DNA from: Pseudomonadota bacterium
Lineage (GTDB): Bacteria > Pseudomonadota > Gammaproteobacteria > Enterobacterales > Enterobacteriaceae
DNA length: 33,799 nt
Direction of reading: 5' to 3'
NCBI GenBank assembly: GCA_023454395.1
Contig: JAEYFY010000099.1
Location: 1 to 33,799 of the forward strand
A model generated the notes under the pieces. The model saw only the letters and a list, made by a program, of their open reading frames with translations, searched no databases and was not told where the DNA came from. Position numbers and translations under genes: made by a program. The stretch's first letter is position 1, and the number at the start of each line of letters is the position of its first letter. Shown here one piece after another: positions 7,530 through 14,861 of the stretch.

Positions 7530-8498
7530 ATGAAAACTAAAAATAAAATCAATGTACTAAAACTTATTTCGCCAGAAATGCAGCAAGTTATGCAATTTTA
7601 TGCAGATAATCCGCAACCTGCACCGGAAAGTAATGACTACCCTTCTATGCGCCTTGCTTATAATCAAGACCGACGTTATTGGAATGCAGATGCACCCGAA
7701 ATGTTTAGCATTCAAGATATTTCCGTTAGTACCTCTTATGGCGATGTACTCACACGCCTTTATCAACCCATAGAAAAAACCCCCGCAACACTCTATTATC
7801 TTCATGGCGGGGGCTTTATTTTAGGGAATTTAGATACCCACGATCGTATTATGCGATTACTCGCGTCTTATACAGGTTGTGCGGTGATTGGTATTGACTA
7901 CTCACTCTCACCAGAAGCGCATTATCCACAAGCGATTGATGAATCAGCGCAAGTCTGCCAATTTTATTATCAACATGCTGACCATTACGGCATTAACACT
8001 CAATACATTGGTTTTGCGGGAGATTCTGCGGGTGCCATGTTATCGCTTGCTACTGTGCTGTGGTTACGCGACAAACAAATCCGCTGTGGCAAGGTAAGTG
8101 CGGCTTTATTATGGTATGGATTATACGGTTTACGTGATTCCACCAGCCGTCGGCTTTATGGTGGTGAATGGGATGGGTTGCGCCAGCAAGATCTCGAAGA
8201 ATATGATAATGCCTATTTAACCGCATTAGGAAATCGTAATGCGCCTTATTATTGCTTATTTAATAACGATTTAACGCAAGATATTCCTCCTTGCTTTATC
8301 GCCAGTGCGCAATACGATCCACTTATTGATGACAGCGTGACACTATTTAAAACCTTAGAAGCCCATCAATTAGCTTGTGAATATAAAATGTATCCCGGCA
8401 CATTACATGCCTTTTTACACTACTCACGTATGATGAAAGTGGCTGATGACGCCATTCGAGATGGCGCTCATTACTTTGTAAAACAACTAGTTTTGTAA
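7530..8498 (+). CDS. aes: Acetyl esterase Aes
   Basis: 322 aa cytoplasmic carboxylesterase of the hormone-sensitive-lipase (GDXG) family. It hydrolyses short acyl esters; in E. coli Aes also interacts with MalT and alpha-galactosidase. The oxyanion motif HGGGF is at 92-96 and the nucleophile S166 is in GDSAG. D263 ('QYDPLIDD') and H293 ('GTLHAF') complete the triad. Long stretches such as '[17 protein letters not shown]' and '[12 protein letters not shown]' are as in the enterobacterial enzyme. I take ATG 7530, preceded by GGAGGGG at 7520-7526; an upstream TTG in frame lies on top of that ribosome site. Transcribed alone. A 17-bp tandem duplication alters the extreme C-terminus. Confidence 0.95.
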   Translation: MKTKNKINVLKLISPEMQQVMQFYADNPQPAPESNDYPSMRLAYNQDRRYWNADAPEMFSIQDISVSTSYGDVLTRLYQPIEKTPATLYYLHGGGFILGNLDTHDRIMRLLASYTGCAVIGIDYSLSPEAHYPQAIDESAQVCQFYYQHADHYGINTQYIGFAGDSAGAMLSLATVLWLRDKQIRCGKVSAALLWYGLYGLRDSTSRRLYGGEWDGLRQQDLEEYDNAYLTALGNRNAPYYCLFNNDLTQDIPPCFIASAQYDPLIDDSVTLFKTLEAHQLACEYKMYPGTLHAFLHYSRMMKVADDAIRDGAHYFVKQLVL

Positions 8499-8505
8499 AA
8501 CAACT
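8475..8505 (+). repeat. 17-bp tandem duplication across the aes stop codon
   Basis: TTTGTAAAACAACT occurs at 8475-8488 and again at 8492-8505 (period 17). The first copy encodes the Aes C-terminus FVKQL and runs on into VL-stop. The second, read in the original register, would give FVKQLAL-stop with TAG at 8512-8514. A 17-base duplication therefore seems to have shifted the frame and created a new stop, changing only the last two residues. Confidence 0.8.
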
Positions 8506-8528
8506 GGCTTTATAGAACAGCCATCGCT

Positions 8529-9242
8529 TTAAAACTCAAGATTTCGAATAAAACGATAATCCGCAGACGCCTTTTTAAGTCGATACAGACTCGCAGGGCG
8601 TCCTCTCTCTGCCCGTTTTTCTCCAGTATCAATCAATAAATCTGCTTGTTCGATGCGTCGTCTAAAGGATTTTTTCTGGATTTCTTTACCAATCAAAATT
8701 TCATGAACATGTTGCAACTCTGGCAAGGTAAAGACTTCTGGCAATGCAAATCCGGGAACAATCGAATAAAGTGATTTTTGCTTTAATCGCTCTCTCGCTT
8801 GTGTAATTAATTCATGGTGATCAAACGCTAAGCTTTGTTGTGCAATCTTATTGATAGGACACCATATTACCGAATCCACGCTATCAATATGTGCTTCACA
8901 CACTTGATGCGCAATCAACGCGGTATAACAAACCGTCACCGACCAACCTCTTGCGTCACGCTGGTTATTTCCCACTGAACAGAGTTGCTCAATATAAGGG
9001 GGGATCACACCTGTTTTCTCTTTTAATTTTCTTAGCACGGTATCTTCAAGGCAGTTGTCCTGTACTTCATCGACAAATCCACCGGGTAAACCCCATTTCC
9101 CTTTTTCAGGATGCTCCGCTCTTTTTACTAACAATACTTTTAACTGCTCTTCATGATAAGTAAACAGTACCGCATCAACCGTAATCAATGGAGATAAGAA
9201 ATCACGGCGGTTATAACTGGCTAAAAAATCTTGTTCATTCAT
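8529..9242 (-). CDS. NrtR-like transcriptional regulator (Nudix domain fused to winged helix)
   Basis: 237 aa. The N-terminal Nudix fold (about 15-150) contains 'LPGGFVDEVQDNCLEDTVLRKLKEKTG'-type signature residues, but the catalytic REUxEE motif reads RKLKEK (71-76). Two glutamates are lysines and the Glu of GGxVExGE is Gln61, so hydrolysis is unlikely. The C-terminal part (about 155-235), with 'LPEVFTLPELQHVHEILIG', 'KKSFRRRIEQADLLIDTG', 'GRPASLYRL', is the winged helix of NrtR-type repressors. Family members bind ADP-ribose or NAD-derived ligands and control NAD metabolism. I start at ATG 9242 because the longer frame from 9371 would run through the operator region. Divergent from the SPFH/NAD-kinase-like operon, which it most likely regulates together with itself. 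Family confident; ligand and target inferred. Confidence 0.88.
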   Translation of the reverse strand: MNEQDFLASYNRRDFLSPLITVDAVLFTYHEEQLKVLLVKRAEHPEKGKWGLPGGFVDEVQDNCLEDTVLRKLKEKTGVIPPYIEQLCSVGNNQRDARGWSVTVCYTALIAHQVCEAHIDSVDSVIWCPINKIAQQSLAFDHHELITQARERLKQKSLYSIVPGFALPEVFTLPELQHVHEILIGKEIQKKSFRRRIEQADLLIDTGEKRAERGRPASLYRLKKASADYRFIRNLEF

Positions 9243-9306
9243 GGCGTAAGTTTGATTAGAAAACGATAAAACTATTTTAAGCCTAAACAGCAAAAAATCA
9301 AATTTT

Positions 9307-9317
9307 GTCATAAAGAC
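9307..9317. promoter_or_regulatory. Candidate operator 1, GTC-N5-GAC
   Basis: GTCATAAAGAC inside TTGTCATAAAGACACTAA. First of three near-identical dyads in the divergent promoter, and the one closest to the Nudix regulator gene, so a likely autoregulatory site. Confidence 0.65.
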
Positions 9318-9327
9318 ACTAAATCGG

Positions 9328-9357
9328 TTGACAAGCATAGTGTCGATAGGACACAAT
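9328..9357 (+). promoter_or_regulatory. Candidate sigma70 promoter for the SPFH operon
   Basis: Consensus -35 TTGACA (9328-9333) is followed 18 bp later by CACAAT (9352-9357, 4 of 6 matches). Overlap with operator 2 suits a repressed promoter. Predicted by eye only. Confidence 0.45.
9340..9354. promoter_or_regulatory. Candidate operator 2, perfect palindrome GTGTC-N5-GACAC
   Basis: GTGTCGATAGGACAC is a perfect 5+5 inverted repeat. Its centre is 35 bp from site 1 and 25 bp from site 3. It lies between the candidate -35 (TTGACA, 9328-9333) and -10 (CACAAT, 9352-9357) of the rightward promoter, where a bound repressor would block RNA polymerase. Confidence 0.7.
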
Positions 9358-9366
9358 CCAATTATT

Positions 9367-9377
9367 GTCATAAGGAC
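9367..9377. promoter_or_regulatory. Candidate operator 3, GTC-N5-GAC
   Basis: GTCATAAGGAC in ATTGTCATAAGGACACTAAT. It matches site 1 at all but one base over 16 and lies just before the SPFH gene ribosome site (TTGGAGAAAG). Confidence 0.65.
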
Positions 9378-9395
9378 ACTAATTGGAGAAAGACT

Positions 9396-10415
9396 ATGTT
9401 TAACTTAAATTACTTTAAAGCAGACTCATCAACATTCATTATTAAATCGGTAAATGGCAAAATTCGCCAGCAAGGTAAAGGCTTGAGTTTTTGGTATAAC
9501 TCCGCCACAACCTCTATTGCGGCACTACCTTTAAACGCCCAAGAAGCGCCGTTTATTTTCAACTTCCAAACCTCGGACTTTCAGGGTTTACGCATTCAAG
9601 GGCAAATTTCATTTCAGGTCAAAATGCCTGAAAAAGCCGCAGAAGTACTCAACTTTAACTTGAGCAAAAACGGCAAATCTTATGCCTCTGAAGATCCACT
9701 AAAACTCAGTGATCGTGTTGTGCGTATTGCACAAACTTTAATTCAAGCAAAGATCCAAAGTACACCACTTAGAGAAGCGTTATTACTTAGCCAATCATTA
9801 GTCACTTTGGTGATGGAACAATTAATTGAACACCCATCATTAGAAGCGTTAGGTATTGCAATTTTAGATGTCTCTATTGCGGCAATCACGCCATCACCAG
9901 AAACCTTAAAAGCACTCGAAGCCGAAGCGAGAGAATCCTTACTGAAAGAAGCTGATGATGCCATTTATGCACGTCGTAAATTCTCAGTAGAACAAGAACG
10001 CACCATTAAAGAGGCTGAATTAGAAACCGATTTATCTGTTCAACGTAAACGTCAAGAAATCGAAGAAGCACGTCTAGAAAACGAACGTACATTATTGCGC
10101 GAACAAGCAGAGATTGAAAAAGAGCGCCTTGAAGCGAAGGTTAATGCAGAAGCAAAACGCAAAGAACTGGTGGCGTTAAGTGCTGAAAATCAGCGAACAC
10201 AATCAGAAGCCGATGCTTATGCTATTGAAGCGACTATGCGTGCTTATCGTGAATTGCCAGTTGAAAACCTAAAAGCCATGGCACTCGCGAAAATGGACTC
10301 ACAACAATTAATGGCAATGGCATTTGAAACCTTAGCGCTGAATTCAGGAAAAATCGGCGAATTGAATATCACTCCTGATTTATTTAGCCAATTTATGAAA
10401 AAAGGGAGTAAATAA
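9396..10415 (+). CDS. Soluble SPFH/Band-7 domain protein with coiled coil
   Basis: 339 aa. An SPFH-type beta/alpha domain spans about 10-175, with 'QGLRIQGQISFQVKMPEKAAEVLNF' and 'LEALGIAILDVSIAAITPSPETLKALEAEARESLL' matching the end of stomatin/prohibitin-like domains. A charged Glu/Arg/Ala helix follows (about 175-270, for example 'RKRQEIEEARLENERTLLRE'), typical of the oligomerising coiled coil. The tail is 'MDSQQLMAMAFETLALNSGKIGELNITPDLFSQFMKKGSK'. Unusually for the superfamily there is no N-terminal hydrophobic anchor, so it should be cytosolic or only peripherally membrane-bound. SD GGAG at 9384-9387. The stop overlaps the next start (TAATG), coupling it to the NAD-kinase-like gene. 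Probably forms a ring or cage scaffold; its biological role here is unknown. Confidence 0.85.
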   Translation: MFNLNYFKADSSTFIIKSVNGKIRQQGKGLSFWYNSATTSIAALPLNAQEAPFIFNFQTSDFQGLRIQGQISFQVKMPEKAAEVLNFNLSKNGKSYASEDPLKLSDRVVRIAQTLIQAKIQSTPLREALLLSQSLVTLVMEQLIEHPSLEALGIAILDVSIAAITPSPETLKALEAEARESLLKEADDAIYARRKFSVEQERTIKEAELETDLSVQRKRQEIEEARLENERTLLREQAEIEKERLEAKVNAEAKRKELVALSAENQRTQSEADAYAIEATMRAYRELPVENLKAMALAKMDSQQLMAMAFETLALNSGKIGELNITPDLFSQFMKKGSK

Positions 10416-11359
10416 TGCAACGTAACGAAGATTTTCGTTTTGTGCTGGTGATGAGAAAAAGCCGTTTACAGGAATTAATTGAACGCTTTAATACTTGGTC
10501 ACAAGCCAAATTCTATTTAGAACACAACAATGTTGAGGTAACGGATTACCTCAACGAACACAATTTATATCAAAAGCAACTAACAGAAGCTGAACTGATT
10601 TTAAAATCATTAGGACGTTTTCAACTTTTAGAAAGAGGTTTATTACCTAGTTATCAATTTTCATCCCACGATATTGTGGTCGTAATCGGTCAAGATGGGC
10701 TGGTCGCCAATACGCTGAAATACCTTAATGGACAGCCTATTATTGCCATCAATCCCGATCCATCACGATGGGATGGTAAATTATTACCGTTCGAAATTGG
10801 ACAATTAAAAGAGACGGTAATTAATACCATTAGTCAAAAAATGCCGTTTAAATCTGTGACCTTTGCGCAAGCAACAACCAATGATGGTCAATCACTGTTA
10901 GCCGTTAATGATTTATTTATTGGCCCCAAAAGCCACACGTCTGCACGCTATATTTTACAATGGAACGGTGCTGAAGAAGTACAATCCTCATCAGGGATTA
11001 TTGTGTCTACGGGGCTTGGCTCGACAGGGTGGTTTCAATCTATTCTTGCGGGGGCGATGGCAATTACAGGGGAAGCGTCACATCCCCTGTTACAAGGATT
11101 TAGTTGGGGTGACAAAAAGCTGCAATTTAGTGTGAGAGAACCGTTTCCAAGTCGAACAACTGGTGTAGCTATGACCTTTGGGACAATAGAGCCTGATTCA
11201 CCGTTACAATTAGGATCTTTGATGCCTGAAAATGGCGTGATTTTCTCTGATGGCATCGAAGATGACTATTTACAATTTAATGCAGGTTGCATTGCTCATA
11301 TTGGTATCGCTGACATACAAGGGCAATTAATTAGTCAAAAAGGACGTCAGCGTATTTAA
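10415..11359 (+). CDS. NAD-kinase-fold protein (divergent, possible NAD or sugar/lipid kinase-like enzyme)
   Basis: 314 aa. The pattern follows the NAD-kinase/diacylglycerol-kinase fold. 'DIVVVIGQDGLVANT' (86-100) replaces the classic GGDG with GQDG. 'NPDPSRWDG' lies at 113-121, and 'AVNDLFIGPK' (163-172) sits where NAD kinases have the NE/ND motif. 'GIIVSTGLGSTGW' (194-206) corresponds to the 'TPTGSTAY' nucleotide loop. An additional N-terminal part (1-80) with 'FVLVMRKSRLQELIERF' precedes the fold. It is not the housekeeping NadK, which has canonical motifs and lies elsewhere in enteric genomes. It is translationally coupled to the SPFH gene and apparently under the NrtR-like regulator, suggesting an NAD(P)- or ADP-ribose-linked substrate. 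Activity is unproven. Confidence 0.8.
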   Translation: MQRNEDFRFVLVMRKSRLQELIERFNTWSQAKFYLEHNNVEVTDYLNEHNLYQKQLTEAELILKSLGRFQLLERGLLPSYQFSSHDIVVVIGQDGLVANTLKYLNGQPIIAINPDPSRWDGKLLPFEIGQLKETVINTISQKMPFKSVTFAQATTNDGQSLLAVNDLFIGPKSHTSARYILQWNGAEEVQSSSGIIVSTGLGSTGWFQSILAGAMAITGEASHPLLQGFSWGDKKLQFSVREPFPSRTTGVAMTFGTIEPDSPLQLGSLMPENGVIFSDGIEDDYLQFNAGCIAHIGIADIQGQLISQKGRQRI

Positions 11360-11360
11360 T

Positions 11361-11392
11361 AGCCTGATAGATAACTTTATCAGGCTTAATTT
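11361..11392. terminator. Terminator between the NAD-kinase-like gene and the convergent methyltransferase
   Basis: Arms AGCCTGATA (11361-11369) and TATCAGGCT (11378-11386), a perfect 9-bp stem with an 8-nt loop, followed by TAATTTTAG. It starts directly after the stop codon and can serve the + strand operon. Confidence 0.8.
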
Positions 11393-11421
11393 TAGTTCAA
11401 TCAATTAACTAGCTGAATACA

Positions 11422-12186
11422 CTATAATATATTTATTTGCGGTTTAGCGGCAGCAATCATAAACATTGGCGTCGAGCGATAAAGTACTTTACGTTTTTCA
11501 TCATACACTTGCTCATTAATATTGGTTAAACAAGTCAATGCTGAATAACCGAGAGTAACTAGCGTATCAAGATCCCATTGTGGTCTAATTTTTTGACACA
11601 TTGGCATGCTTTTACGGTAATCGAGCATTGCATCGCTATAACCTGCTGGCTTTTCATTAAACAGTTCCGTATATGCTGCAATATCTTCACTATTTTTCTG
11701 GTTTAAAGCGTCATCAAATAAATAACGATTCCAGTTAGCATCAAAAATCAGCGTTCTTGCTCCCGGTTTTAAAACACGTAGCCACTCTTTATAACCCTGT
11801 TTTGCATCTAATAACGTCCATGCCACATTACGGCTAATCACCAAATCAAAGTGATCATCAGGAAAAGGCAAACAATGGCTATCACCTTGCATGACTTCCA
11901 CATCAACTTGGTAGGCTTCAAAGTTTTTCTTCGCAACATCAACCATTGCGTCAGTGCAATCTATTGCTGTCACTTTATGCCCTGCTTTCGCCATAATGAT
12001 AGAGAAAAAGCCGGGGCCAGTTCCCACATCCAGTACCTTTAATTTGCCTTGCTGACCACAATATTCATGAATAATATTCAACCACGCTTCTCGCTGAAAA
12101 CCGTTTAACTCGAGTTGGATCAAATTACTGTAATTTTCAGCACCTTCAGTCCAATTTTTTAATAATTTATCTTTTGAGTCCTGCAT
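11422..12186 (-). CDS. Class I SAM-dependent methyltransferase, last gene of the ABC importer operon
   Basis: 254 aa. Rossmann-type methyltransferase: motif I VLDVGTGPG (51-59), acidic end of strand 2 at 'AIDCTDAMV', 'GDSHCLPFPDDHFDLVISRN' (101-120, motifs II/III), and 'EWLRVLKPGARTLIFD' (134-149), the usual post-motif. The substrate cannot be read from the sequence. It lies 90 bp downstream of the substrate-binding protein gene, separated by a stable hairpin, and reads in the same direction. It is probably co-transcribed at lower level with the importer. A small-molecule substrate linked to the imported ligand (for example a metal-chelating molecule) is a reasonable inference. It is not one of the known nicotianamine-synthase-like metallophore enzymes as far as I can see. 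Confidence 0.85.
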   Translation of the reverse strand: MQDSKDKLLKNWTEGAENYSNLIQLELNGFQREAWLNIIHEYCGQQGKLKVLDVGTGPGFFSIIMAKAGHKVTAIDCTDAMVDVAKKNFEAYQVDVEVMQGDSHCLPFPDDHFDLVISRNVAWTLLDAKQGYKEWLRVLKPGARTLIFDANWNRYLFDDALNQKNSEDIAAYTELFNEKPAGYSDAMLDYRKSMPMCQKIRPQWDLDTLVTLGYSALTCLTNINEQVYDEKRKVLYRSTPMFMIAAAKPQINIL

Positions 12187-12230
12187 AACAAAACCTATCA
12201 GTATGTAAACTAAAATAAATAAACAAAATC

Positions 12231-12271
12231 ACGGCGCTGCAAGATCTTCTAAAGATAACCAAGAGCGCCGT
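12231..12271 (-). terminator. Intercistronic hairpin between substrate-binding protein and methyltransferase genes
   Basis: On the + strand, ACGGCGCT (12231-12238) pairs with AGCGCCGT (12264-12271), enclosing a smaller ATCTT-CTA-AAGAT hairpin (12244-12256). On the transcribed minus strand it is followed by a T-rich stretch (GATTTTGTTTATTTATTTT). It could be a leaky terminator or a 3' stabiliser setting the expression of the methyltransferase below that of the binding protein. Confidence 0.6.
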
Positions 12272-12276
12272 AGAGA

Positions 12277-13899
12277 CTATTTTTCAGATGCATGAGGTAC
12301 AGTGAGCTTTTCCCATGCAACAGGTGCGTAGTTATTTACACCGACTTCAAAATTAGCCACCTTCTTAGGATTAATAGCAAAGTTGGTGACAGGATGATAA
12401 ACCGGTGCGGTGATCGCCTCTTCACTAATAAAGGTCATAATACCGTCATAACCTTTTTGGCGATCTTCTTCGTTTAATGTTGCTAAGGTTTTATAAATCA
12501 TCGCAGAGAGATTTTCGTCATACCATGCTTTAGCTTGCTGATTATTGGCTTGGATATCGTAGATCTCTAGCATAGAGCTATGAGGCATCCATGAATCTGA
12601 TGCCGTGCGCATTAAAGCCATATCAAAATCTTTTGATTCTAAAGTGGATTGGGTATAACCATTACGATCGAGTATTTTTAAATTAACTTGTATACCCGTT
12701 TGCGCTAATTCTGCTTGAATAAATTCAGCAAGGGTTTTCCATTCAGGGAACTCATCTGTTGTTAACAAGAAAGAAAAAGCTAAAGGCTTACCCTCTTTTT
12801 CAAAAATACCTTGAGCATTTTTGCTATATCCAGCTTCAATTAATAATGCCTGCGCTTTATCTTTATCACCCGCTAAGGTGTAGTTATTTTTTGCATTAGC
12901 ATAAGGCACACCGGACTGATACATTCCGGTCGCTTCTTTACCAATATGATTAAAGAGATCTTCCGCAATACTTTTTTTATCAATGGCGTAATTAATCGCT
13001 TGGCGAATACGCTTGTCTTGTAGCTCAGGTGTACGTTGGTTAAAAGCAATAAAGTGAGAACTTAAGGTATCAGCAGTAAATGTTTCAAATTGCTTATCTT
13101 GTTCTAATTCCTGAATATTTCCCATTGGAATTTTACCAATCAGATCACCGCCAATAATATCTACCTCACCACTTTGTAAGGCAAAAACACGCGCCTGACC
13201 GTCTGGAACAACTTTAAAGATAATACGATCTAACTTTGGTTTTTCACCCCAATAGTAAGGATTTGGTACTAGCGTAAAGCTTTTATCTTTTTCATAGCTT
13301 TCTAACATCCAAGGTCCTGTTCCAACCGGCTTAGTAAAGGTTTTACCGTCTTCACCTAACGAAGCGGGGCTTAAAAAGCGCACAGGTCGAGGATAGGTCA
13401 TTTCCATTAAAATAGGATAAGAAGGATTTTTGTAAGTAATACGCACCGTATGTTTATCAATGGCTTCCATTGAATCCACTAAGGTAGCGGTAATTTGGCT
13501 ATAACGAGGATTATTCACCCAACGTTTTAAATTAAAAATAACCGCATCTGCATCAAACGGAGTACCATCTGAAAACTTCACATTTTCGCGCAGTTTAAAA
13601 GTATAGGTTTTACCGTCTTTTGAAATATCCCAACTGGTTGCTAATGTTGGAATAATCTTACCTTCACCGCCATCTTCTGTTAAACCGTCATAAATCATCT
13701 TAAAGACAAAATGTGGACCGTTATAACTGGCAGCATCAAGCATATTCATCGCACCATCGCGATAAATTGCAACGACAACTTCTTTTTTCTGTTCAATTTG
13801 AGTGGTGTTTTCTGTTGGTTTCTCATCATTACAGCCCGTTAATACGGTTATTGAAAGAAAACCAACCAATAAAGTTCGGTGTATTAATTGTTTAAACAT
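12277..13899 (-). CDS. Periplasmic substrate-binding lipoprotein of a NikA/CntA/peptide-type ABC importer
   Basis: 540 aa from ATG 13899. Signal MFKQLIHRTLLVGFLSITVLTGC with lipobox LTGC, then a family-5 solute-binding protein: 'IIPTLATSWDISKDGKTYTFKLRENVKFSDGTPF' type N-lobe, 'PVGTGPWMLESYEKDKSF', 'YYWGEKPKLDRIIFKVVPD', 'DKRIRQAINYAIDKKSI'. 'YPRPVRFLSP' matches the NikA segment PRPFRF, whose second arginine contacts the nickel-chelator carboxylates, and the C-terminal 'NNYAPVAWEKLTVP' resembles NikA. This favours nickel or metal-chelate uptake over oligopeptides, though specificity is inferred. The start at 13899 has GAGAAAAG ahead of it, better than the ATG at 13917. It follows the ATPase gene by 28 bp. 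Lipid anchoring is unusual for a Gram-negative NikA. Confidence 0.85.
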   Translation of the reverse strand: MFKQLIHRTLLVGFLSITVLTGCNDEKPTENTTQIEQKKEVVVAIYRDGAMNMLDAASYNGPHFVFKMIYDGLTEDGGEGKIIPTLATSWDISKDGKTYTFKLRENVKFSDGTPFDADAVIFNLKRWVNNPRYSQITATLVDSMEAIDKHTVRITYKNPSYPILMEMTYPRPVRFLSPASLGEDGKTFTKPVGTGPWMLESYEKDKSFTLVPNPYYWGEKPKLDRIIFKVVPDGQARVFALQSGEVDIIGGDLIGKIPMGNIQELEQDKQFETFTADTLSSHFIAFNQRTPELQDKRIRQAINYAIDKKSIAEDLFNHIGKEATGMYQSGVPYANAKNNYTLAGDKDKAQALLIEAGYSKNAQGIFEKEGKPLAFSFLLTTDEFPEWKTLAEFIQAELAQTGIQVNLKILDRNGYTQSTLESKDFDMALMRTASDSWMPHSSMLEIYDIQANNQQAKAWYDENLSAMIYKTLATLNEEDRQKGYDGIMTFISEEAITAPVYHPVTNFAINPKKVANFEVGVNNYAPVAWEKLTVPHASEK

Positions 13900-13927
13900 A
13901 TTCTTTTCTCTTTCCATCTTATTGTTA

Positions 13928-14860
13928 TCAATGCATTATTTTATGGCATGCAACCCAGTGGTCAGATGCAATTTCTATCAAAGGCGGGTTTTGTTGCTTG
14001 CAGATATCTTGTCGATTTAAACAACGGTGGTAATAAGGGCATCCCGTGAGTACTTTAGGTGCATCGGTGTAGATTTGTTGTTTAAAAGGGGTGCGTTGTG
14101 TGGGATGCGTTGGTAATACGGCAGATAATAAAGCCTGACTATATGGATGCTGAACACGGTTATCCATTTTAGGAATAACTTCAACAATATGACCAAGATA
14201 CATCACAATAATACGGTCACTCACAAAGTTCACCGCAGAAATATCATGAGAAATAAACAGATAGGTCAGTTGTAATGTCTTTTTAAGGGTATTTATTAAC
14301 GTGAGAATTTGCTGTTTTAACGCAAAATCAATACTCGATACAATTTCATCACACACCACAAATTCAGGTTCCAGCACTAACGCTCTTGCAATACCAATAC
14401 GTTGTTTTTGCCCACCTGAAAGCGCATCAGAATGTCTTGATAAAAAAGTACTATCTAAGCCGACTAATTCTAATATTTTACCGATAAGTTGCTGCCGCGC
14501 TTGGCGAGTCATATTTTTATAATTAATAAGTGGCTCAGCAATAATTTGTTCTACGGTAAAATAAGGATTAAACGAATCGGCACTAGCTTGAAAGATCATC
14601 TGCATATTTTGACGAACTTGGCGCATCTGTTTAAAACTAAAATGCGTGATCTCTTGCTTTGAAAAGGTAATAACACCGTCATCACTTTGTTCTAATTTTA
14701 GTAATAATTTGCCAAGTGTGGTTTTTCCACATCCAGATTCCCCCACAACACCGAGTGTTTCTCCTCGATAAATACAAAATGAGGCATTGGCAACAGCACA
14801 GGTTGCGACACCATTTTTTTTATAATATTTGGAAAGGTTTTTTACTTCGACTAATGGCAT
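13928..14860 (-). CDS. ABC transporter ATP-binding protein (NikE/OppF type)
   Basis: 310 aa. Walker A GESGCGKTT (about 39-47), Q-loop 'MIFQ', signature LSGGQ, Walker B 'FVVCDEIVSSID', and H-loop 'FISHD'. The C-terminal extension contains 'GCPYYHRCLNRQDIC', the cysteine-bearing tail of oligopeptide/nickel-type ATPases. Together with the preceding ATPase it would energise the two permeases. The ATG follows the upstream stop by one base, with a GGGGAA ribosome site just inside the previous gene. The Walker B context, with Ile-Val-Ser in place of the usual Pro-Thr/Val-Ser, is a modest deviation. Confidence 0.9.
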   Translation of the reverse strand: MPLVEVKNLSKYYKKNGVATCAVANASFCIYRGETLGVVGESGCGKTTLGKLLLKLEQSDDGVITFSKQEITHFSFKQMRQVRQNMQMIFQASADSFNPYFTVEQIIAEPLINYKNMTRQARQQLIGKILELVGLDSTFLSRHSDALSGGQKQRIGIARALVLEPEFVVCDEIVSSIDFALKQQILTLINTLKKTLQLTYLFISHDISAVNFVSDRIIVMYLGHIVEVIPKMDNRVQHPYSQALLSAVLPTHPTQRTPFKQQIYTDAPKVLTGCPYYHRCLNRQDICKQQNPPLIEIASDHWVACHKIMH

Positions 14861-14861
14861 C

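Noticed and set aside
9243..9371. Extended N-terminus of the Nudix regulator starting at 9371
   Set aside because: It would translate the divergent promoter and all three operators and does not resemble the family; the ATG at 9242 fits the family.
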